From an uncultured Spartobacteria bacterium (lineage in GTDB: Bacteria; Verrucomicrobiota; Verrucomicrobiia; Chthoniobacterales; Terrimicrobiaceae): a DNA stretch of 13,764 bases. Below, piece by piece: positions 1 through 5,296 of this stretch. The DNA lies in the NCBI GenBank assembly GCA_903915315.1, contig CAIWSO010000052.1, positions 1 to 13,764 on the forward strand, given 5' to 3'. Position 1 is the stretch's first letter, and each line of letters begins with the position of its first letter. The translations under genes and the position numbers were made by a program. The notes beneath the pieces were generated by a model. It was not told the DNA's origin and did no database searches. It saw nothing but the letters and a program-made list of their open reading frames with translations.

Positions 1-1451
1 GTGGAGACGATTAAAACGCGGGTGCGGGCAGCAGTGCCTCGGGTGCCGTCGATGATTCGCACTTTGTAATCGGTAAGGCTGACAGTATCGATCCAAGCGT
101 AGAAAGGCCGTAGTGCCTTGCGGAGGGCCGCATCGAGCGCATTCACGGGGCCGTCTCCTTCTTCGACCGTATATTCCGCAACCCCTGAAACCTGAAGTTT
201 CACAGTGGCCTCGCAGGTGGTGAACTGGTGATCGACGGATTGACGGTAGGAGCAGTGGTATTCCTTCAGATCAAAGAGAGGTTGGTGATGCCCGATCGTG
301 CGGCGGATGAGAAGACCGAATGAAGCATCGGCGGCTTCAAACTCGTAGCCGATGGATTCGGATTCTTTCACTTTTTTCAGAATTGCAGCGACCTCGGGCG
401 CGCCTTTCTGAAGCTGGAAGCCCAACTCTGTCGCTTTTGAGAGAATGTTACTCTGGCCCGACATGTCCGAGACAAGAATGGTCTGTGAATTGCCGACCAA
501 ACCGGGACTCATGTGCTCGTAGCTGTGGGATATTTTTTGGACCGCATGGACATGAAGGCCGCCTTTATGCGTGAACGCGGCCTGGCCTACATACGGAGCT
601 CTTATATCCTGAGGAACGTTAGCAAGCTCATCGATGAATCGGGAGACCTCGCGAAGTTGGGTGAGATCGGGCACGCAGGGGATTTCCATTTTCACCTGGA
701 GTGTGGGGATGATCGTTGTGAGATTGCAGTTGCCTACCCTCTCTCCATATCCGTTCATCGTACCTTGCACTTGGGAAGCGCCAGCCCGTATGGCGGCGAG
801 AGCGTTGGCGACGCCGAGTCCGCAATCGTTGTGGGTGTGGATACCGACCGGGCACTTTAGGTCGGCGATCACCTCGCCGGTGATGCGGCCGATTTCCTCG
901 GGGAGAGAACCTCCATTGGTATCGCAAAGAACGAGGACATCTGCGCCCGCATCGCGAGCGGCGCGCAGAGTCTGTAGCGAGTATTCGGGATTGTCCTTGT
1001 AGCTGTCGAAAAAATGCTCGGCATCGTAGAAAACCTCACGCCCGTTCTTTTTCAAAAACGCCACGGTGTCCGCGATCATGCGTATATTTTCTTCAGCGGT
1101 GACATTCAGGACCTCGACGACATGAAGGAGCCAAGTCTTGCCGACGATGGTGACTACGGGAGTCTGGGCTTCGAGGAGAACCCTCACTTGAGCGTCGTTT
1201 TCGACTGCGACGCCGCCACGACGAGTGCTGCCAAAGGCCGTTATGCGCGCATTCTTCCACTCGAGTTTGGCGGCTTCCGCAAAGAAAGCAGCATCTCTGG
1301 GGTTGGATCCTGGCCATCCTCCTTCAATGAAGTCGACACCGAAACCATCCAGTTTTTGGGCCACGCGGATCTTGTCGAGAATCGAAAAAGATATTCCCGT
1401 TCCCTGCGTTCCATCCCTGAGAGTTGTGTCGTAAATTGTGACCGGTTTCAT
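1..1451 (-). CDS. cimA: Citramalate synthase (partial, C-terminus beyond window)
   Basis: Condenses pyruvate with acetyl-CoA to (R)-citramalate, the first step of the threonine-independent route to 2-oxobutyrate and isoleucine. I translated 483 codons by hand from an ATG at 1451-1449 running off the left edge. Visible motifs: DTTLRDG at residues 8-14 (catalytic Arg12, metal ligand Asp13), GGWPGSNP at 44-51, HTHNDCGLGVAN at 205-216 (metal-binding His205 and His207), GNCNL at 240-244 and FTHKGGLHVHAV at 293-304. A LeuA-type regulatory domain begins near residue 380, with VNALDAALRKAL at 436-447 and GTRGTAARTRVL at 469-480. The family is usually about 520-540 residues, so roughly 40-60 are missing. 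The long variable middle and the GGWPGSNP motif favour the CimA subfamily over 2-isopropylmalate synthase (LeuA), which remains the alternative. The start has no Shine-Dalgarno. It lies 84 bp after purB on the same strand, so cotranscription is plausible. Confidence 0.9.
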   Translation of the reverse strand, partial: MKPVTIYDTTLRDGTQGTGISFSILDKIRVAQKLDGFGVDFIEGGWPGSNPRDAAFFAEAAKLEWKNARITAFGSTRRGGVAVENDAQVRVLLEAQTPVVTIVGKTWLLHVVEVLNVTAEENIRMIADTVAFLKKNGREVFYDAEHFFDSYKDNPEYSLQTLRAARDAGADVLVLCDTNGGSLPEEIGRITGEVIADLKCPVGIHTHNDCGLGVANALAAIRAGASQVQGTMNGYGERVGNCNLTTIIPTLQVKMEIPCVPDLTQLREVSRFIDELANVPQDIRAPYVGQAAFTHKGGLHVHAVQKISHSYEHMSPGLVGNSQTILVSDMSGQSNILSKATELGFQLQKGAPEVAAILKKVKESESIGYEFEAADASFGLLIRRTIGHHQPLFDLKEYHCSYRQSVDHQFTTCEATVKLQVSGVAEYTVEEGDGPVNALDAALRKALRPFYAWIDTVSLTDYKVRIIDGTRGTAARTRVLIVS

Positions 1452-1535
1452 GTGCAGATTCGAGGTTAGCGGTCGGAAGTCTTTGGATCAAGCGACTTGG
1501 TGGGGCGCGCTTGTCTCCGCCATACATCCGGATCG

Positions 1536-2831
1536 TTAAACAATTCCCACGGCGCGGAATTTTTCCTCCACGTGCCGGAAGTGGCGTTCGGGAGCGCAGG
1601 CGCTTTCGATGTCCGCAGCAGCGAGGTGGGACGCAACAGTCGGTTCCTCGGAGAGGTTTTTTGCCAAACCACCGCCTTCGCGCCAGGTTTTCATTGCGGC
1701 ACGCTGGACGGCTTCATAGGCGTCTTTGCGCTCCATTCCTTTTTCCGTGAGCATGAGGAGGGCAGCTTGGCTGGCATAGAGGCCACCGGTGAGTTCCATG
1801 TTTCGCTTCATGTTCTCGGGATAAACAATCAGGCGCGCGACAAGCTTCGTGAGAGTCACGAGCATGTAGTCCAGCAACGTGCAGCTGTCTGGGAGAATGA
1901 TGCGTTCGACCGAGCTGTGGCTGATGTCGCGCTCGTGCCAGAGGGCCACATTTTCGAGTGCGGCCATGGCGTTACCGCGAATCACACGGGCAAGCCCGCT
2001 CAGGCGTTCGCCAGTGATCGGGTTGCGTTTGTGGGGCATGGCGCTGCTGCCTTTTTGCCCCTCGCTAAAATATTCCTCCACCTCGAGAACCTCGGTGCGT
2101 TGCAGGTGGCGGAACTCCGTCGCCCAGCGATCCACGCTGGAAGCGATGAGGGCCAGTGTGGTCATGAATTCGGCGTGACGATCGCGCTGGATGATTTGGG
2201 TCGATAGCGCAGCGGCTTTGAGGCCGAGGCTTTCGCAGACGCTTTTTTCCACCTTCGGATCCAAGTGCGCATGTGTTCCCACGGCTCCACTGATTTTTCC
2301 AACACGGATGCGTTCGCGCGTTTCGCGCAGGCGTTCCAAGGAGCGGGTAAACTCATCATACATGAGGGCCATCTTGAGGCCGAAGCTGATGGGTTCAGCA
2401 TGAATGCCATGGCTGCGGCCAATCATGGGTGTGAATTTGTGCTCCTTCGCACGAACGGCGACAGCCTCGCGGAGGGCGAGAAGATCTTTTTCCAGCAGGT
2501 TGAGCGACTCCAGCATTTGGACAGCCAGCGTGGTGTCGAGAAGATCGGAGGAGGTGAGGCCTTGGTGAATCCAGCGGGCGGCTGGGCCGACGCGGGAGGC
2601 AACGTCCTCGATGAAAGCGATCACATCGTGGTTCGTGCGTTTTTCGATTTCCCGAACATTGTCGATATCGAAGGCCCCCTTCGCTCGGATCTCGGCGGCA
2701 TCCTCTTTTGGGATTGTGCCCAACTCAGCCATCGCTTCGCAGGCGAGGGTTTCGATCTCGAGCCAAATTTCCAATTTTCTCTTCTCAGTCCAAAGGGACC
2801 GCATTTCCGGCAGTGAGTAACGTTCAATCAT
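1536..2831 (-). CDS. purB: Adenylosuccinate lyase
   Basis: Cleaves fumarate from SAICAR and from adenylosuccinate, two steps of purine synthesis, as a cytoplasmic tetramer. The 431-residue length matches the Bacillus-type family. Visible motifs: TNHDV at residues 66-70 (His68), GLTSSD at 91-96, GRSHGIHAEP at 138-147 (His141, general acid position) and the fumarase/aspartase superfamily signature GSSAMPHKRNP at 261-271, whose mobile loop serine is Ser262 or Ser263. The start ATG at 2831 begins MIERYSLPEM, a typical family N-terminus. There is no Shine-Dalgarno, and a plausible promoter lies so close that the mRNA may be almost leaderless. cimA follows on the same strand. Long plus-strand open frames across this gene are antisense shadows. 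Confidence 0.97.
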   Translation of the reverse strand: MIERYSLPEMRSLWTEKRKLEIWLEIETLACEAMAELGTIPKEDAAEIRAKGAFDIDNVREIEKRTNHDVIAFIEDVASRVGPAARWIHQGLTSSDLLDTTLAVQMLESLNLLEKDLLALREAVAVRAKEHKFTPMIGRSHGIHAEPISFGLKMALMYDEFTRSLERLRETRERIRVGKISGAVGTHAHLDPKVEKSVCESLGLKAAALSTQIIQRDRHAEFMTTLALIASSVDRWATEFRHLQRTEVLEVEEYFSEGQKGSSAMPHKRNPITGERLSGLARVIRGNAMAALENVALWHERDISHSSVERIILPDSCTLLDYMLVTLTKLVARLIVYPENMKRNMELTGGLYASQAALLMLTEKGMERKDAYEAVQRAAMKTWREGGGLAKNLSEEPTVASHLAAADIESACAPERHFRHVEEKFRAVGIV

Positions 2832-2840
2832 CAGGCAGGC

Positions 2841-2870
2841 ATTAAAACCACCTCAACGCGATTACGCCAA
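2841..2870 (-). promoter_or_regulatory. Candidate sigma70-type promoter for purB
   Basis: Read on the minus strand: TTGGCG (2870-2865), an 18-bp spacer, then TTTAAT (2846-2841), five of six matches to TATAAT. Transcription would begin near 2834, only a few nucleotides before the purB ATG at 2831. The -35 match is weak (about three of six), so this is a candidate found by eye. Confidence 0.4.
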
Positions 2871-3018
2871 CACCGGAATGAAAAAAATCCAACCGCGACT
2901 AAATTCAGTGACAGACACCCGATTCATTATTGGATGCATTTTTTCTATTGCCTGATTGGGATGGTGCGCTAATCTTCCGCTCCTGCCAACTTCCCGTGAG
3001 GATAACCGAAATGGTCAT

Positions 3019-3046
3019 TTGCCGGATTGAAAGCAGGAGATTTAAA
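3019..3046 (+). promoter_or_regulatory. Candidate promoter for tRNA-Met and rpsT
   Basis: TTGCCG at 3019-3024, a 16-bp spacer, then TTTAAA at 3041-3046. The predicted start, about 7 nt further on, would leave a short leader before the tRNA 5' end at 3062. Because only 9 nt separate the tRNA from rpsT, this promoter would have to serve both genes. Matches to consensus are moderate. Confidence 0.45.
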
Positions 3047-3061
3047 CAAACAAATTCATCC

Positions 3062-3136
3062 GCCAGGGTAGCTCAGCGGTAGAGCAGGGGACTCATAAGC
3101 CCTTGGTCGGGAGTTCGATTCTCCCCTCTGGCACCA
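3062..3136 (+). tRNA. tRNA-Met (anticodon CAU), elongator type
   Basis: A full cloverleaf can be drawn. The acceptor stem GCCAGGG (3062-3068) pairs with CTCTGGC (3126-3132), with one G-T wobble. D stem GCTC/GAGC. Anticodon loop CTCATAA (3092-3098) with CAT at 3094-3096. T arm GGGAG-TTCGATT-CTCCC (3109-3125). Discriminator A3133 and an encoded CCA at 3134-3136. The first base pair is G-C and the anticodon stem lacks the three consecutive G-C pairs next to the loop, so it is not the initiator. A CAU anticodon could also be tRNA-Ile2 with lysidine at position 34; the A-G apposition at the foot of the anticodon stem is common in elongator Met tRNAs, which is the preferred call. Confidence 0.93.
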
Positions 3137-3145
3137 AAATATTTT

Positions 3146-3418
3146 ATGGCCAATACCAAATCAGCAGCAAAAAGCGCCCGCCAAAGCACGAAGCGTCGTG
3201 AACGCAACGCCTCCGTCATAACCGGTGTAAAAACCCGTCAAAAGAAGCTTCGTGCAGCCCTCGCAGGCGGCGACGCTGCCGTGTCGAAATCGGAATTCAG
3301 CGCATGCTCCTCCGCTCTCGATAAAGCTGTTAAAAGCGGTACGATCCACCGCAACGTGGCCAATCGCCGCAAGAGCCGCTTGAATAAGGCTCTCGTAAAA
3401 GCGACCGCAGCCAAGTAA
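3146..3418 (+). CDS. rpsT: Small ribosomal subunit protein bS20
   Basis: Primary 16S rRNA-binding protein of the 30S subunit. The 90-residue lysine- and arginine-rich product begins MANTKSAAKSARQ and contains the family pattern with TIHRNVANRRKSRLNKAL near residues 66-83. Length is typical (about 85-90). The ATG follows the CCA end of tRNA-Met after only nine nucleotides (AAATATTTT, 3137-3145), so there is no room for a separate promoter or a Shine-Dalgarno; the mRNA 5' end must come from tRNA processing of a shared transcript. Two tandem stops (TAATAA, 3416-3421) end the frame. In E. coli S20 represses its own translation; whether that happens with this leader is unknown. Confidence 0.97.
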   Translation: MANTKSAAKSARQSTKRRERNASVITGVKTRQKKLRAALAGGDAAVSKSEFSACSSALDKAVKSGTIHRNVANRRKSRLNKALVKATAAK

Positions 3419-3426
3419 TAACGAAG

Positions 3427-3464
3427 GGGCGAAATACTTCGCCCGGCCGCGTGCCCGCGCGGCC
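3427..3464 (+). terminator. Two back-to-back GC-rich hairpins after rpsT
   Basis: Hairpin 1: GGGCGAA (3427-3433), loop ATAC, TTCGCCC (3438-3444). Hairpin 2 starts at the very next base: GGCCGCG (3445-3451), loop TGCCCG, CGCGGCC (3458-3464). Both have perfect 7-bp stems. A weaker third, GGTGG/CCACC, lies at 3470-3489. None is followed by a T-run, so this is not a classical intrinsic terminator; it could stop or pause RNA polymerase, protect the mRNA 3' end, or bind a protein. Confidence 0.4.
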
Positions 3465-3621
3465 TTCCCGGTGGGTATGGTATGCCACCCTGCAAAATCG
3501 TTTGATTAAAAACGGGCGTTTTGCTTTTGGTCCACGTTTGGAGTTGAAATGACATCAGCTCTGCGACCTAATTTCCAGCAAGATTCCTTGCTGTTTTATC
3601 GTCTACTGAAGCGCGGTAGAT

Positions 3622-3654
3622 TTCTGAAATTGATCTTTCAACAGGATTTCAGAA
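3622..3654. repeat. Perfect 9-bp inverted repeat in the rpsT-brnT gap
   Basis: TTCTGAAAT (3622-3630) and ATTTCAGAA (3646-3654) are exact reverse complements separated by 15 bp. They lie in the 366-bp non-coding stretch between rpsT and brnT (3419-3784). Apart from the hairpins just after rpsT, this repeat and the brnTA promoter, I see nothing recognisable in that stretch. It may be an operator, an RNA hairpin, or chance. Confidence 0.35.
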
Positions 3655-3748
3655 TGGCTAAATGAACTTTTTCTCAATGCCTTCGTTGAAAATGCCACAG
3701 ATATTTTGTATTCGAACGCGAGGGGTGCGGGCGCCCAGAAAAAAAACA

Positions 3749-3777
3749 TTGAGTCACATAGTTTGAAGGTATAGAAT
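3749..3777 (+). promoter_or_regulatory. Near-consensus promoter of the brnTA operon
   Basis: TTGAGT (3749-3754), exactly 17 bp, then TAGAAT (3772-3777): four of six and five of six matches to sigma70 consensus with ideal spacing. It is the best promoter in the window. Transcription would start about 7 nt on, at or next to the GTG start of brnT at 3785, giving a leaderless or near-leaderless toxin message. Confidence 0.7.
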
Positions 3778-3784
3778 ATATACC
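3768..3784. promoter_or_regulatory. Palindromic candidate BrnA operator over the -10 box
   Basis: GGTATA (3768-3773), five-base centre GAATA, TATACC (3779-3784): a perfect 6-bp inverted repeat that contains the -10 box and ends one base before the brnT start codon. BrnA antitoxins are known DNA-binding autorepressors of their operon; a dimer bound here would exclude RNA polymerase. Assignment to BrnA is inference from position and symmetry. Confidence 0.6.
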
Positions 3785-4057
3785 GTGGAGTTCGAGTATG
3801 ATTCAATCAAGAGCCATAACAACAAGAAGAAGCATGGCATTGACTTCCGCGAGGCCCAAGTCCTGTGGGAAGATGAAGATCGATTGGTCATTCCGGCCCG
3901 CAGTGACACCGAGGCACGTTTTGCACTTCTCGGAAAAACAAAAAGCAAGATATGGGTTGCCTTTTACACATTGCGAGGCGAGGCCATTCGAGTTTTTTCA
4001 GTGAGACGAGCACGCGAAAAGGAGGAACACCAATATGACAGCGGAAGAACTGGATAA
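3785..4057 (+). CDS. brnT: BrnT-family ribonuclease toxin
   Basis: Toxin of a type II toxin-antitoxin module. Characterised BrnT proteins are small RelE-like ribonucleases that cut RNA and halt translation until neutralised by BrnA. The 90-residue product shows the family pattern: FEYDSIKSHNNKKKHGIDF (residues 3-21), EAQVLWED (23-30), and YTLRGEAIRVFSVRRAREKE (61-80), matching the family's conserved arginine-rich C-terminal strand and helix. The GTG start is chosen because the FEYD motif begins two codons later and no in-frame ATG exists nearby. There is no useful Shine-Dalgarno (AAGG lies about 15 nt upstream). The 3' end overlaps brnA by 23 bp. Both frames look intact. Placement between housekeeping genes and the different translation signal of brnA suggest horizontal acquisition. 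Confidence 0.88.
   Translation: MEFEYDSIKSHNNKKKHGIDFREAQVLWEDEDRLVIPARSDTEARFALLGKTKSKIWVAFYTLRGEAIRVFSVRRAREKEEHQYDSGRTG
4019..4025 (+). promoter_or_regulatory. Strong Shine-Dalgarno of brnA (AAGGAGG)
   Basis: AAGGAGG lies 9 nt before the brnA ATG at 4035, inside the end of brnT. It is the only strong Shine-Dalgarno before any confidently called gene in the window. It fits the need for antitoxin to be made in excess of toxin and fixes the brnA start. Confidence 0.85.
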
Positions 4058-4298
4058 AATTTTCGATGATGGGAACGAGGACATTCTGCCTTATCTCGAC
4101 CTATCGAAGGCTGTCAGGCCAGGGCATCAGGCCAAGCGAGTTAATGTGGACTTTCCTGCTTGGATGATTACAAAACTCGATTTTGAGGCTGATCGCTTGG
4201 GGGTGCCTCGGCAATCACTCATCAAGGTCTGGATAGCTGAACGGCTGGCTGGGGCCCAAAAGTTAAAAGTGGCTGCACAGGCAGATTGCCAAATCTGA
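4035..4298 (+). CDS. brnA: BrnA-family antitoxin (ribbon-helix-helix type)
   Basis: Neutralises BrnT and, in studied systems, binds the operon promoter as toxin-antitoxin complex. The 87-residue product has an acidic N-terminal third and a C-terminal DNA-binding region, KRVNVDFPAWMITKLDFEA (34-52) and RLGVPRQSLIKVWIAERLA (54-72), typical of BrnA and CopG-like ribbon-helix-helix antitoxins. The start is fixed by the AAGGAGG 9 nt upstream. It overlaps the 3' end of brnT by 23 bp in another frame, so the two are translationally coupled in toxin-first order, as is normal for this family. The palindrome at 3768-3784 is its likely target. No terminator is evident downstream. Confidence 0.87.
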   Translation: MTAEELDKIFDDGNEDILPYLDLSKAVRPGHQAKRVNVDFPAWMITKLDFEADRLGVPRQSLIKVWIAERLAGAQKLKVAAQADCQI

Positions 4299-4405
4299 TG
4301 ACTAAGGGACTTCTGTATGGCCTCCTTTTTCACTTCGCGGGTAGGAGTAAGCATTGCCGACAGAGTGGTGACAGGTCATCAAGAGTTACGATAGGAGAAA
4401 GAATA

Positions 4406-4465
4406 ATGATTCCAATACGAGGCTCTTGTTATCATTCGCTTCAGACTATGGAAGCCCACCCATAA
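4406..4465 (+). CDS. Possible 19-codon micro-ORF with Shine-Dalgarno (speculative)
   Basis: AGGAG at 4393-4397, eight bases, then ATG at 4406; the frame reads MIPIRGSCYHSLQTMEAHP and stops with TAA at 4463-4465, ten bases before the M50-like gene. I recognise no family. It is the only other place with an SD-like signal at good spacing. It may be a leader peptide, a relic of the transferred brnTA segment, or chance. The rest of the 176-bp gap (4299-4474) shows nothing else. Confidence 0.15.
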   Translation: MIPIRGSCYHSLQTMEAHP

Positions 4466-4474
4466 CGATCATAC

Positions 4475-5239
4475 ATGAGCTCCAAGCGATCGCGTTCTGC
4501 CAAGAAATCGTTGACCTCGCTCTACGTCTCCTTCACTGGAGTCGAACCTGGGTACGTTCCTAAGCGATGGGTTAAGTTTCCCGTTGCGCTTCTGCTACTC
4601 CCTCCCTGCTGGGTTCTTTCGCTGACATTTTTTTCCGCGATGCTCAACACGACCCTCAACGACTTTTTCTGGGCGAGCCCGGTGTTTTGGTTTTTTTCCG
4701 GTGGGTGTGCGATCGCGGCCATTCTCTGCGAGGGATTGCCCAAGCTCGTTATTGTTTATGTGCTGGGACACGAATTGACGCATGCGCTCTGGGTCTGGCT
4801 TCATGGTGGTCGCGTGCATGACTTCCGTGTCGGTTGGGAGGGTGGGCACATCATCACGGATAAAACAAATACGTGGGTTGTACTGGCGCCGTATTTTTTT
4901 CCATTTTATACGGCAGGCTGGATTATCGCTTATGGTCTGGCGCTGCTGATCCCAGGCGTCTCCGCGCAATCGGAGTCTTTGTTTTTCGGCATTGGACTCA
5001 CGTGGACATTTCACATGATTTACACGGTAAGAATGATCAAAAAAGGTCAGCCGGATATTGAATACGGAGGCGTTTTTTTCTCCATTGTGGTGATTTATTT
5101 TTTAAATTTGGCTCTCATTTCAGCACTCTTGATTGTGGCCTCCCCGAGTGTGACGTGGACAGGCTTTGCCCGCGATCTGCTGGAAAATGCGATGAATTTT
5201 TCGGCTGCAGTGGTGAATGCGATCCCGCGATTCCAATAA
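4475..5239 (+). CDS. Integral membrane HExxH protein, M50-like metalloprotease
   Basis: A 254-residue hydrophobic protein with about five to six predicted membrane segments (roughly residues 34-57, 67-97, 134-160, 167-186 and 197-224), expected in the inner membrane. GHELTHALW at 98-106 carries an HExxH zinc motif (His99, Glu100, His103) at the end of a membrane segment. Further on, APYFFPFYTAGW (138-149) and QPDIEYGGVFFS (192-203) resemble the second conserved region of M50 proteases, where an Asp supplies the third zinc ligand; Asp194 is the candidate here. M50 enzymes cut substrates within or next to the membrane. No PDZ domain is seen. Substrate unknown. The ATG start has no SD. Its TAA lies in the same frame as, and 57 bp before, the next gene. 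Confidence 0.7.
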   Translation: MSSKRSRSAKKSLTSLYVSFTGVEPGYVPKRWVKFPVALLLLPPCWVLSLTFFSAMLNTTLNDFFWASPVFWFFSGGCAIAAILCEGLPKLVIVYVLGHELTHALWVWLHGGRVHDFRVGWEGGHIITDKTNTWVVLAPYFFPFYTAGWIIAYGLALLIPGVSAQSESLFFGIGLTWTFHMIYTVRMIKKGQPDIEYGGVFFSIVVIYFLNLALISALLIVASPSVTWTGFARDLLENAMNFSAAVVNAIPRFQ

Positions 5240-5296
5240 GATATCGCGCTCGGTATAGATTTGGGATCCGGACTTTCCAATCGCGTATTCATACCT

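Noticed and set aside
1497..2816. Long plus-strand open frames (236 and 183 codons) across purB
   Set aside because: They are antisense to a complete, motif-bearing purB, have no family resemblance, and reflect its codon bias.
3062..3136. Initiator tRNA-fMet
   Set aside because: The first acceptor pair is G-C rather than the mismatched C1-A72, and the anticodon stem lacks three G-C pairs adjacent to the loop.
3062..4474. brnTA segment as an element integrated at the tRNA-Met gene
   Set aside because: I found no repeat of the tRNA-Met 3' end downstream and no integrase; rpsT lies intact between the tRNA and brnTA.
5261..5296. TTG start for the 480-residue gene
   Set aside because: It adds 12 residues with no resemblance to the family N-terminus as I recall it, has no SD, and the frame is open there only because it continues from the previous gene's stop in the same frame.
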